A stretch of DNA of 40,237 nucleotides from the NCBI GenBank assembly GCA_021735245.1, contig JAIPHJ010000016.1, positions 1 through 40,237 on the forward strand, written 5' to 3'. The notes beneath the pieces were generated by a model. The model was given only the letters and a program-made list of their open reading frames with translations. It made no database searches and was not told the DNA's origin. Positions 24,038 to 32,958 of this stretch are shown here, one piece after another. Position numbers and translations under genes: made by a program. This stretch comes from Candidatus Bipolaricaulota bacterium. Lineage in GTDB: Bacteria > Bipolaricaulota > Bipolaricaulia > M55B111. Positions within the stretch are counted from its first letter, which is position 1, and each line of letters opens with the position of its first letter.

Positions 24038-27000
24038 GTGAGTACAGACAAGACAAAGACTAAACGCGCCGACGACACCGAAAAGAGGTTAGAAAAGCTA
24101 GTTGTCGCAGATAGAAATGAACTGGACGACCTGAAATATTACAAAACCCCCGACTTTCTGAAACCCCGGGACCTGGATCCGACTAACTTTCAGCCCTGCG
24201 AGGTCGGTTTTACCTGGTCACGCAATCGGCAATACAGCCCCGAAGAGAGGAAGCAGATCACCGGGGATCTGGCCCGGGGCGGGAAATTACAAGAACAGCT
24301 GTCGATTGGGGACAGCGTCTGGTTTCATCTGAACTTCCAGGTCCCCGAATCAATGAAAGGACTACCCGTTTACCTCCGTTTTGTGGTAAAGCCCCAAAAA
24401 GATCCCGAGGGTAGCCCCCTCTCAAATCGACCGGCCGTGGAGGCATTATGCTACAGGGACGACCAACCCTGGCAGGCACTTGATCAGGGCCATCGAAAAC
24501 TTCTTCTTGAGGAGGAGGCTAAGCCCGGAACGCAGTACGAGCTGAAGATCGAGGTAGGCACTACCCTTTACTGGGGTGGGTTGGACGTAGAAGAGTTTAG
24601 ATTGGAAGCCGCCGAACTACTCGCGACAAGGAAGAAAGCCCAAAAGCTTTACCATACCTTTAAAGTCTTTAACGATCTGCGGAAAAACCTTGACGGGACT
24701 TCGGTAAACCGAACGAAAATACTTCGGGGACTCCACGAGGCCAGCCTGGAGGTACCTGTAAAACCGGACTCTGAAGAACAACTGCTGAAAGGGGTTCAAC
24801 TTGCCCGGGAAAGACTGGAACCTCTAAAGGAGCTCAAGTCCGACATTTCCGATTTTACTTTAACTACGGTGGGCCACGCTCATATCGACGCCGCCTGGTT
24901 GTGGCCCTGGTCGGAGACCATCCGCAAGTGCGGTCGAACCTTCTCCTCCGCTTTGAAACTGATGGAAGAATACCCGGAGTTTAAGTTCCTCCAGTCCCAG
25001 CCCCACCTCTATGAATTTGTTAGAAGACACTATCCCGACCTTTATGATCGCATCTCCCGGGCTGTAAGCTCTAATCGCTGGCAACCGGTAGGGGCCCTGT
25101 GGGTGGAAAGTGACGTCAACCTTGCGGGCGGGGAGACTCTGACCAGACAGTATCTCTACGGCAAACGGTACTTCCGCAAACAGTTCGATGTCGACCCAAA
25201 GATCACTTTTATCCCCGACGTCTTCGGTTATTCTCCCGCACTGCCGGGCATAGCCCGAGCTGCCGATTGCCCTTATTTCTTTACTCAGAAGATGAGCTGG
25301 AGCGAAGTCAACGAGTTTCCCCACCACAGCTTCCAGTGGGAAGGGATTGACGGATCCAAACTCCTGGCCCACTTCCCTCCCGCGGATACCTACAACGGAA
25401 TGAGCACGGGGGAGGCTGCAGAAGAACTTACCAGGTCGGTCAAAAACTACAAGGAAGCCGGCGTCCACAACGGAGCCGCTTACTTAATTGGTTGGGGTGA
25501 CGGAGGCGGGGGTGTCAACAGAGATATGCTGGAGACCACCCGAACCGTAAACGAGATTGATGCCCTCCCGGACGTGGAGTTTTCCTCACTGCAGGATTTA
25601 TTTGCCGATCTGGAAGGGGTCCGGGACCAGCTGGAGAAGTGGCGAGGAGAACTCTACCTGGAAAGACACAGAGGCACGTTAACCACCCAGGGAGAGACCA
25701 AGAAAAGCAACCGGGAGCTTGAGTTCTTACTGCGGAAGGCGGAACTATGGTCGGTCGCTGCCACGATAGAAGATCCGACAGTGGGATATCCTCAAAAAGA
25801 CCTGGAACTTGCCTGGAAAGGTTACCTCTTTCACTGTTTCCATGACGTGTTACCCGGTTCTTCCATCAGGGAAGTCTACGAGGACGCAGCCCGGGACTAC
25901 GGTGAGGTCAAGTCACGGGTTTTGGATATCCTCAATTCGGCAAAGAGTGAACTGTTACCCTCACGGGAAAGTTCCAACTACCTCTCCGTTTTTAACTCCC
26001 TCAGCTGGGAAATGGATCGAATAGTGGAAACCGATAACCACCAGTGGGACCAGGGCCAGAGATTGCAGGCGGTTGACCGCCAGGGAAACAAAAGCCCCGC
26101 TCAAGTGAGCGGCGACGGTCAAAAGCTGATCTTCGAAGCAAACGAGTTGCCGGCCATGGGTGCCAGAAGCTTCCGGGTTGAGCGAGCGGAAAGTTCCCCT
26201 TCACCTCGGCTCGACGTTCGCCCGGATCTCGTAGAAAACGAGAAGATCGCATTGCAAATAGACGATGACGGCAGGTTGAGTTCCATTTACGACAAGGTGG
26301 AAGACCGTGAAGTACTCCAGGGTCCGGGTAATAAATTACTGGCCTACAGAGACGTGCCCACCGAATTTGAGGCCTGGGAGCTAGAAGGGGACATTTACGA
26401 CAAAAGCGAGTCTTTGCCCTCCCCGGAAAACGTGGAAGTCCTGGAAAGTGGGCCCCTGCGGGCAGTCGTCAGACAGAAGAGATCCTTCGGGGAGTCCGAA
26501 CTGGTTCAGGACATAATCGTCTATGCCGATTCCAAACGGATCGATTTTCGCACCGGAGTCGACTGGAACGAGGAGAAGGTACTGCTTAAGACTCACTTTC
26601 CTATCAACGTGCGCACCGATCGGGCTACCTACGAAGTACAGTACGGCCACTACGATAGGCCCACCCATTCCAACACCTCCTGGGACCAGGCCCGGTTTGA
26701 AGTGTTTCACCAAAAATGGGTCGATGTATCCGAGTTCGGATATGGTGCCGCTTTGTTGAACGACGGCAAATACGGGGTCAACGTGAAGGACTCTACTATA
26801 GGACTTAGTTTACTGAGAGCGCCCAAATCTCCGGATCCGGAGGCCGATATGGGAGAGCACCGATTTACCTACTCTTTGATCCCTCATCAGGGGGACTTCC
26901 GGGAAGCCGGTGTTATTCAGCAGGCCTACGATCTAAACAGTGAACCCATGACCAGGCCAGTGGAAGAGTTTAATGCTGTGGAGCCCCCCTTTCAAATCGA

Positions 27001-27250
27001 GGACCAGGGAGTAGTTGCCGAGGCCGTTAAAATGGCTGAGGACCGAGAGGACATGTTAGTTATCAGGTTCTACGAGGCCTGGGGCAGGAAAACCACAACG
27101 GAGCTGGAGTTCAACTTCAAACCACGGAAGGCGGTTGAACTAAACAGCATCGAAGACGAGCAGGGTGAACTGAATCTTTCCGACCGGTCCGTTCAACTAA
27201 CTTTCAATCCCTTTGAAATCAAAACAGTCGGGGCGAGGCTACCTAGATAA
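24038..27250 (+). CDS. GH38 alpha-mannosidase, Ams1/MAN2C1 type
   Basis: This 1070-residue cytoplasmic glycosidase has no signal peptide. An N-terminal region of about 270 residues, as in the Ams1/MAN2C1 group, precedes the catalytic domain. That begins with GHAHIDAAWLWPWSET (about 279-294), whose His and Asp ligate zinc. The retaining nucleophile is Asp394 in FIPDVFGYSPALPGIA. HCFHDVLPGSSIREVY belongs to the middle domain. The frame is open up to 23927, but that part crosses the GC hairpin. GTG 24038 is chosen because GGAGGG lies 5 nt upstream. It should release mannose from imported oligosaccharides. Mannosylglycerate hydrolases are also GH38, so an osmolyte substrate is possible. Confidence 0.92.
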   Translation: MSTDKTKTKRADDTEKRLEKLVVADRNELDDLKYYKTPDFLKPRDLDPTNFQPCEVGFTWSRNRQYSPEERKQITGDLARGGKLQEQLSIGDSVWFHLNFQVPESMKGLPVYLRFVVKPQKDPEGSPLSNRPAVEALCYRDDQPWQALDQGHRKLLLEEEAKPGTQYELKIEVGTTLYWGGLDVEEFRLEAAELLATRKKAQKLYHTFKVFNDLRKNLDGTSVNRTKILRGLHEASLEVPVKPDSEEQLLKGVQLARERLEPLKELKSDISDFTLTTVGHAHIDAAWLWPWSETIRKCGRTFSSALKLMEEYPEFKFLQSQPHLYEFVRRHYPDLYDRISRAVSSNRWQPVGALWVESDVNLAGGETLTRQYLYGKRYFRKQFDVDPKITFIPDVFGYSPALPGIARAADCPYFFTQKMSWSEVNEFPHHSFQWEGIDGSKLLAHFPPADTYNGMSTGEAAEELTRSVKNYKEAGVHNGAAYLIGWGDGGGGVNRDMLETTRTVNEIDALPDVEFSSLQDLFADLEGVRDQLEKWRGELYLERHRGTLTTQGETKKSNRELEFLLRKAELWSVAATIEDPTVGYPQKDLELAWKGYLFHCFHDVLPGSSIREVYEDAARDYGEVKSRVLDILNSAKSELLPSRESSNYLSVFNSLSWEMDRIVETDNHQWDQGQRLQAVDRQGNKSPAQVSGDGQKLIFEANELPAMGARSFRVERAESSPSPRLDVRPDLVENEKIALQIDDDGRLSSIYDKVEDREVLQGPGNKLLAYRDVPTEFEAWELEGDIYDKSESLPSPENVEVLESGPLRAVVRQKRSFGESELVQDIIVYADSKRIDFRTGVDWNEEKVLLKTHFPINVRTDRATYEVQYGHYDRPTHSNTSWDQARFEVFHQKWVDVSEFGYGAALLNDGKYGVNVKDSTIGLSLLRAPKSPDPEADMGEHRFTYSLIPHQGDFREAGVIQQAYDLNSEPMTRPVEEFNAVEPPFQIEDQGVVAEAVKMAEDREDMLVIRFYEAWGRKTTTELEFNFKPRKAVELNSIEDEQGELNLSDRSVQLTFNPFEIKTVGARLPR

Positions 27251-27282
27251 AGGGTTTTATTTAGAAAATCTATAGGAGGATT

Positions 27283-28965
27283 ATGAAGAAACGCTGGTGG
27301 AAGGAAGCCGTGATCTATCAAATATACCCCCGGAGTTTTAACGACTCGAACGGGGATGGAATTGGAGACATACCGGGAATTACGGAGAAAGTGGATTACC
27401 TGGAGTGGTTGGGGGTCGATGGGGTTTGGTTGAACCCGGTTTATGACTCTCCAAACGATGACAATGGATACGATGTCCGGAACTATGAAAAAATCATGGA
27501 CGAGTACGGCAACATCGAGGAGTGGGAGGAACTGTTAAATGCCCTCCACGATCGAGATATCAACCTCATAATGGACTTCGTACCCAACCATACCTCCGAT
27601 GAACACAGGTGGTTTGAGAACTCCCGATCCCCCCGGAAGAAGAATGAGTATCGAGATTACTATTTTTGGCGCTCCGGCAAAAACGACGGTCCGCCAAACG
27701 ATTGGGATTCCATCTTCGGGGGCTCCGCCTGGGAGTACGACGAACGAGCCGGGCAGTATTACCTGCATTTGTTTTCCAAAAAGCAACCTGACCTCAACTG
27801 GGATAACCCCGAAGTTAGAGAGAGTATTTACGAAGCGATGAGGTTTTGGTTGCGGAAGGGTGTAGACGGTCTCCGTCTGGATGTGATCAACTTTATTTCT
27901 AAAGCCGCTAATTTACCCGATGCCGGATCCGATAAGCACCCCGGGGCAAGAGGTAGCAAGTATTACATTGACGGACCTAACGTACACCAGTATATCCAGG
28001 AGATGCACGAAGAGGTTTTCGCTGACTTCGATATGGTTGCCATAGGGGAGACCTCTCTCGTCAACCTGGAAGACGGCAAGCAGTACATCGACCCCGACAG
28101 CAATGAACTGGACATGTTGTTCCATTTTGATCACGTGACGTTCGACAAAGGACCAAAAGGAGACTGGGGAAAACAGAGGGATTGGAACTTAACCGAACTG
28201 AAAGAGATCTTCGGTCGGTGGATAGAGGCCGCTGACGAGGTAGGAGGCTGGATGGCCCATTACCTTAGCAACCACGACCAGCCCCGAGCGGTATCACGCT
28301 ACGGAAACGACCAGGAATACCGGGTAGAATCCGCAAAAACCCTGGCAACTCTCTTGCTGACCTTACCGGGAACTCCTTTTATCTACCAGGGTTGCGAAAT
28401 AGGGATGACTAACTATCCCTTCCAGAGCATAGAGGATATTCAGGATGTAAGTACGAGAAACCACTTCCAGGAACTCAAACAGGAAGGGAAAATCGACTCC
28501 TTCGAAGAGGTAAAAGAATCCGTGCGTTTCTGGAGCAGAGATAATGCCAGGACACCAATGCAGTGGAGCGACCAGAACTACGCCGACTTCTCCCAAAGTA
28601 AACCCTGGCTGCCGGTACACCCCAACCACGAGGAAGTGAACGTCGAAAGGGAACGGTCCGATCAGAACTCAGTATTAAACTACTACCGTCGGCTGATTGC
28701 ACTCCGAAAATCTGCTGAAGTCCTGGTATACGGGGAGTACGAACCACTTCTTCAAAACCACGAAAAGATTTTTGCTTACCTCAGAGAGTGGAAAGGGGAC
28801 CGTGTTATGGTAGCGATGAACTTTACTCCGGAGGAGGTAACGATACCCGAAGAACTTTCGTTCGATCGAGGGCAGTTGTTACTGGGGAATTACGGGAATG
28901 AGTCTGCACCGCTGAAAAATCAACGCCTGCAACCTTATCAAAGCGCAATTTTCCGCGTTCATTGA
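27283..28965 (+). CDS. GH13_31 alpha-glucosidase, oligo-1,6-glucosidase type
   Basis: The 560-residue cytoplasmic enzyme is close to MalL/oligo-1,6-glucosidases: WWKEAVIYQIYPRSFNDSNG at the N terminus and LIMDFVPNHTSDEH as region I. The nucleophile is Asp200 (LRLDVINF), the acid/base Glu256 (IGETSL) and the stabiliser Asp332 (SNHDQPR), numbering almost as in the Bacillus enzyme. Val directly after the nucleophile favours alpha-1,6 bonds over maltose-type alpha-1,4 bonds, according to published mutagenesis of this subfamily. Trehalose-6-phosphate hydrolase is an alternative but less likely without a PTS nearby. AGGAGG precedes the ATG. Confidence 0.92.
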   Translation: MKKRWWKEAVIYQIYPRSFNDSNGDGIGDIPGITEKVDYLEWLGVDGVWLNPVYDSPNDDNGYDVRNYEKIMDEYGNIEEWEELLNALHDRDINLIMDFVPNHTSDEHRWFENSRSPRKKNEYRDYYFWRSGKNDGPPNDWDSIFGGSAWEYDERAGQYYLHLFSKKQPDLNWDNPEVRESIYEAMRFWLRKGVDGLRLDVINFISKAANLPDAGSDKHPGARGSKYYIDGPNVHQYIQEMHEEVFADFDMVAIGETSLVNLEDGKQYIDPDSNELDMLFHFDHVTFDKGPKGDWGKQRDWNLTELKEIFGRWIEAADEVGGWMAHYLSNHDQPRAVSRYGNDQEYRVESAKTLATLLLTLPGTPFIYQGCEIGMTNYPFQSIEDIQDVSTRNHFQELKQEGKIDSFEEVKESVRFWSRDNARTPMQWSDQNYADFSQSKPWLPVHPNHEEVNVERERSDQNSVLNYYRRLIALRKSAEVLVYGEYEPLLQNHEKIFAYLREWKGDRVMVAMNFTPEEVTIPEELSFDRGQLLLGNYGNESAPLKNQRLQPYQSAIFRVH

Positions 28966-29088
28966 TTCCGGGTTGCTGAATTATGACGAGACGAGGCGTA
29001 ATTAGCCGAAGAATCAGAAGCCGACCTGTTTTTCCTGTTGTCGTTCGAGTGATGATTATTTGAACAGTCACCTGGGGAGGTGTATTAG

Positions 29089-31380
29089 TTGAACCCGACG
29101 GATTCCGACCGATTACAGAGCGAAGATTTTAGTTTAGATATACAATCGTATGAGAGTACAGCTTGCCGGGTTGATATTAGTCCGGTTCCCCGACCCGAGT
29201 ACCAAAACCCCTTCTTGCCTTCATTAAACACAGGCGAGGAATCTCAGCAAGGAGGGACGTTCCATCTAGAAGGAAATCCCCAACAATTTAGGGTTTTTTT
29301 CGAGGGAAATCAGCTAGCAGAATTTGGTTCTCTGAAGAGCTCCTTCCCCGCGTGGGCGCGTGATAAAAGTAGAGCTCCCGAAGAATGGACCAGTCTGATT
29401 CATGAAATCGAGGGAAGTCACAGTATCTTTGGTCTCGGTGAGAAAACGAAGTACTTAGAGAAAAGCGGCGGTACGTACGAGATGTGGAACCGTGATCCCA
29501 GCGGTCTTTACACTCACAACGAAGATCCCCTCTACACTTCTATTCCCTTCTATATCGTTAGAAAGGACGATGACCCCTTCAGCTACCTCGGACTCTACCT
29601 GCACCACTCCGAGCGGAGTAAATTTGACGTGCAAAACCGCCTCGGAAGGGGAAAGGTAGGTTTGGGCGTCGCGGCTCCCCGGATTTCTATGTTCTTGTTG
29701 CCCGCTACCACGTTAAAAGAAGTAGTCAAACAATTCACGCAACTGACCGGTAAGCCTTTTATGCCTCCGAAGTGGGCCATTGGTTATCATCAGTCCAACT
29801 ACGGAATCCCTCACGACGAAGAAGAAGCAAGGGATATGGCCCGGAAGTTTCGCCAAAAGGAAATACCCTGCGATGCCCTCTATTTTGATATCCAGCACAT
29901 GGACGAACACAGAGTATTTAGCTGGGACCGGGATAGGTTTCCCGACCCGAAAGGCCTAATGGAGGACCTACACGAGCAAAACTTCAAAGGCGTGACCATA
30001 GTGGATCCCGGCATTAAAAAAGAAGAGGGTTATTCTCCTTACGATACCGGTCGAGAGCGAGACGTATTTATAAAAGATTCCGAGGGAGAGGATTTCGTTG
30101 GATCACTGTGGCCCGGATTTTCGACCTTTCCTGATTTTCTTCGTTCTGAGACTCGTGATTGGTGGGCCAAATACAACAACCAGCAACTCGATTGGGGCGT
30201 GGACGGTATCTGGAACGATATGAATGAGCCGGCCATTTTCTTCAGTCGCAAAAATCTCTACGAGCAGGCTCGTCAAATTCAACAGGATATTGATAAAGGA
30301 AAATCTTTTGGTAGTGAGCTCAAGCACCATCTCATAGAAATGGCTACCACCACGCCGGAAGGCCTGCAACACAGAGACGATTCGGGGGAATATCATCCAC
30401 ACGAAAAGGTCCATAATCTGTATGGGTACTACGAAGCCAAAGCCACCACGGAGGGGCTTAAACAACACAGACCCAACAAACGTCCATTTATCTTGACCCG
30501 AGCGGGGTTTTCGGGAATACAAAAATACGCCGCAAAGTGGACCGGTGACAATTCCTCGACCTGGGAGCACATGAAACTTTCGGTCTACATGGTGTTAAAC
30601 CTTGGTCTATCGGGAGTACCCTTTAGCGGGCCGGATATAGGCGGCTTCGAAGGGGACGTAGAGCCGGAACTTTTGACACGCTGGATCCAGCTGGGTTCTC
30701 TATTTCCATTCTGCCGGAATCATTCCGGGTTAGATACGGTTCCTCAACAGCCGTGGTCTTTTGGAGAACCTTACGAGCGAATAAATAAAGAGTACATCTC
30801 TCTTCGATACCGCATTATGCCCTATCTGTATACCTTATTCTACAAAGCTCACAGAACGGGGCTCCCCCTATTTCGACCACTCTTTATGGAGTTTCCCTCC
30901 GACAATGAGGCCCGTTCTATTACGGATCACTTCATGGTGGGAGACGCTTTACTTGCTGCCCCCGTTCTGGAAAGAGGTGCCAGTAAAAAGTCACTTTATT
31001 TGCCGGAAGGGAAAAAGGGAACCCTCGACTGGCAGGACTGGTGGACGGGGAAAAGTTACGAGAGCGGTTATCATCACTTTGACGCACCCCTGGAAAAATT
31101 ACCTCTTTTTATACGCGAGGACCACGGGGTACCGCTGACGGAAACTGTACAACATACCGAAGATTTGCCGGACACGCTTCGTCTGCGGTATAACCTAAAG
31201 CAAAAAGCAAGGGTGCCGATTTACCACGATGACGGAGAGACTAAAGATTTTCAGGAGGGGGACTACTTTTTCGGGGAGTTCGTTATCGACGCTCAGGAAG
31301 GGGAGAAGCACGCCGATGTATCTTTAGAGGCCAAACACGAGGGTCGGGAGCCCTTCTGGGATAACGTGGTATTGGAGTAA
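29089..31380 (+). CDS. GH31 alpha-glucosidase family protein
   Basis: The 763-residue protein has the N-terminal galactose-mutarotase-like domain of the family. A (beta/alpha)8 barrel follows, with nucleophile Asp377 in DGIWNDMNEPAIF and acid/base Asp487 in KWTGDNSSTWEHM. GVPFSGPDIGGF and the C-terminal beta domains complete it. GH31 members cleave alpha-glucose or alpha-xylose from oligosaccharides; the sequence seen does not separate these, but glucosidase is the default. TTG 29089 is the start, with GGGGAGGTG 6 nt upstream. There is no signal peptide, so it acts in the cytoplasm on imported sugars. It is separated by 123 nt from GH13 and ends the locus. Confidence 0.92.
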   Translation: MNPTDSDRLQSEDFSLDIQSYESTACRVDISPVPRPEYQNPFLPSLNTGEESQQGGTFHLEGNPQQFRVFFEGNQLAEFGSLKSSFPAWARDKSRAPEEWTSLIHEIEGSHSIFGLGEKTKYLEKSGGTYEMWNRDPSGLYTHNEDPLYTSIPFYIVRKDDDPFSYLGLYLHHSERSKFDVQNRLGRGKVGLGVAAPRISMFLLPATTLKEVVKQFTQLTGKPFMPPKWAIGYHQSNYGIPHDEEEARDMARKFRQKEIPCDALYFDIQHMDEHRVFSWDRDRFPDPKGLMEDLHEQNFKGVTIVDPGIKKEEGYSPYDTGRERDVFIKDSEGEDFVGSLWPGFSTFPDFLRSETRDWWAKYNNQQLDWGVDGIWNDMNEPAIFFSRKNLYEQARQIQQDIDKGKSFGSELKHHLIEMATTTPEGLQHRDDSGEYHPHEKVHNLYGYYEAKATTEGLKQHRPNKRPFILTRAGFSGIQKYAAKWTGDNSSTWEHMKLSVYMVLNLGLSGVPFSGPDIGGFEGDVEPELLTRWIQLGSLFPFCRNHSGLDTVPQQPWSFGEPYERINKEYISLRYRIMPYLYTLFYKAHRTGLPLFRPLFMEFPSDNEARSITDHFMVGDALLAAPVLERGASKKSLYLPEGKKGTLDWQDWWTGKSYESGYHHFDAPLEKLPLFIREDHGVPLTETVQHTEDLPDTLRLRYNLKQKARVPIYHDDGETKDFQEGDYFFGEFVIDAQEGEKHADVSLEAKHEGREPFWDNVVLE

Positions 31381-31426
31381 TGAATCCCGCCCGGGGGACG
31401 GGACTTGGTGAAAACATTTGAAAACA

Positions 31427-31512
31427 GACCAAAATTGTGCGGTTTTGATTTGTTAAATTAACAGGGAAGAGTTAAACGAAGGACTTATTTGATAAACGGG
31501 AGTTGATCCAGC
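31427..31512 (-). repeat. Dispersed intergenic repeat, copy R2 (inverted, partial)
   Basis: The reverse complement of 31427-31510 matches R1 bases 57-140 with only 2 differences. R2 lacks the first ~55 bases of R1, ending just inside the CCAGC arm. It lies in the 338-bp space between the convergent GH31 and flavodiiron genes. R1 and R2 are inverted and 31 kb apart, so they could recombine and invert the intervening DNA. Confidence 0.9.
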
Positions 31513-31550
31513 CGAAAAGGTCCCGCAGAAAGCTCCGGGGCCTTCTCGGC
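31511..31550. terminator. Stable stem-loop between convergent genes
   Basis: GCCGAAAAGGTCCC (31511-31524) pairs with GGGGCCTTCTCGGC (31537-31550): 12 Watson-Crick pairs, one G-T and one mismatch, with a 12-nt loop. No U-run follows. It may end the GH31 transcript or belong to the neighbouring repeat. A smaller CCCG/CGGG pair lies just after the GH31 stop. I see no gene in 31551-31718. Confidence 0.5.
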
Positions 31551-31718
31551 AAGTGTCGGTAGCAGGATAGAATCGGCAAAATTCCTAATTCGGCCAACTG
31601 GACCATCGGCGGTTCAATCCTGGCGGAGAGTTTCCGATTACCACCCTTCCACCGGGGCGCGGGTTCTCAATTACCCTCCCTAAAAGATGCAATTTGAGGT
31701 CGTCGACTTTATTTTTCT

Positions 31719-32903
31719 TTACTTTACCTTTTCCGCGATTTCTTCCCCCAGCTCTATAACCCTCTCCAGATCCCCCTCTTCCGGCGATCCTTTAACGTCG
31801 ACCGCGCCCAGCAGTTCGCCGGAGGTGCCCTCGACGAGCTTCGATAGCTCCCTAACGGCCCCGCCTGCCCAGCCGTGTGATTCGACGATACCAAAGTACT
31901 TGGTCGGCGGGTTCAACTTTTTGGCAAGCGTGGCGGTATAGATTATCTGGGGATGGGGGCCGGCTAGGACGGTTGGCGTCCCGAAAACTACCCCGGCACT
32001 ATCTACCAGCTCTCCGGCCAGATTATTAAGGTTCTGCGACGATACTTCGAACGGTACGGCGTCCACCTCCGAGGCAATAGTCTCTCTCAAAACGTGAACC
32101 ATTTCAGCGGTGCTACCCCACATGGAGACGTAGGGAATCAGGACTTTTTCGTCCAGTTCGGCGCCGGTCCAGGACCTGTGGGCCTCGAGGATCTTCTCGG
32201 GGTTCCGGTAGATTACCCCGTGACTCGGAGCTATGGTATTAACTTCGTATTCCTCGAGCTTATCCAGGGCCCGTTTTGCCCTCGGACGGAACGGCATCAT
32301 GATTTCCCCGAAGTAATCCTTGGCCCGCTTCAGGACGTCCTCACCGAACTCGTCGGCGTATAGCTTGGGTGTAGCTACGTGAGCGCCGAAGAAATCGGAG
32401 GGGAAAAGTACTCCTTCCTCCCGGTAATAAGTGAACATGGTCTCGGGCCAGTGAAGCCACGGGGCTTCTATGAATTCAAGAATTTTGTCCCCCAGGTCGA
32501 GCGTATCGCCGCCTTCGACCACGTGAAATTTCTCTTCCGGTAAGTCGTAAAGGGAGAGAGCCATATCCTTGCCCTTTTTCGTGGCCAATATCTCCGCGTC
32601 CCCGGCGAGCGAGACCATGTGGCTGAGACCGTTCGCGTGATCCGGTTCCGCGTGATTCATGATCAGATAATCCAGGCCTTCTGGATCGGTAACCTGTCTG
32701 ATTTTCTCCTCCAGTTCTTTTTCGAACCCTGGGTTAACCGTATCTACCAGTGCCGTTTTGTCCTCTCCCTGAACCAGGTAGGCATTGTAGGTGGTGCCTT
32801 CGGGTAGAGGAACCAGCTTGTCGAAGAACTTTCTATCCCAGTCCCTCACACCGACCCAGTAGACGTCGGACGATATCTCTCTTACTTCACGTGTAATAGC
32901 CAT
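31719..32903 (-). CDS. A-type flavodiiron protein (NO / O2 reductase)
   Basis: The 394-residue cytoplasmic enzyme has an N-terminal metallo-beta-lactamase domain with a di-iron site: His84, Glu86, Asp88 and His89 (NHAEPDH), then His151, Asp170 and His228 at the expected spacings. A C-terminal flavodoxin domain follows, with the FMN loop VSMWGSTAEM near 259-268. It reduces NO to N2O and/or O2 to water, using rubredoxin-like donors. No rubredoxin domain is fused. It lies 55 nt downstream of the DUF438 gene on the same strand, probably in one transcript. GGGAGG precedes the ATG. Confidence 0.95.
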   Translation of the reverse strand: MAITREVREISSDVYWVGVRDWDRKFFDKLVPLPEGTTYNAYLVQGEDKTALVDTVNPGFEKELEEKIRQVTDPEGLDYLIMNHAEPDHANGLSHMVSLAGDAEILATKKGKDMALSLYDLPEEKFHVVEGGDTLDLGDKILEFIEAPWLHWPETMFTYYREEGVLFPSDFFGAHVATPKLYADEFGEDVLKRAKDYFGEIMMPFRPRAKRALDKLEEYEVNTIAPSHGVIYRNPEKILEAHRSWTGAELDEKVLIPYVSMWGSTAEMVHVLRETIASEVDAVPFEVSSQNLNNLAGELVDSAGVVFGTPTVLAGPHPQIIYTATLAKKLNPPTKYFGIVESHGWAGGAVRELSKLVEGTSGELLGAVDVKGSPEEGDLERVIELGEEIAEKVK

Positions 32904-32958
32904 GACTGTTGCCTCCCGTTATAGAAAAATTCTTAGCTAAATATTAGTAAAGCAAAAA

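Noticed and set aside
31600-31640. GGTTCAATCC resembling a tRNA T-loop
   Set aside because: The flanking bases do not form a 5-bp T-stem, and no acceptor, D or anticodon arms are present.
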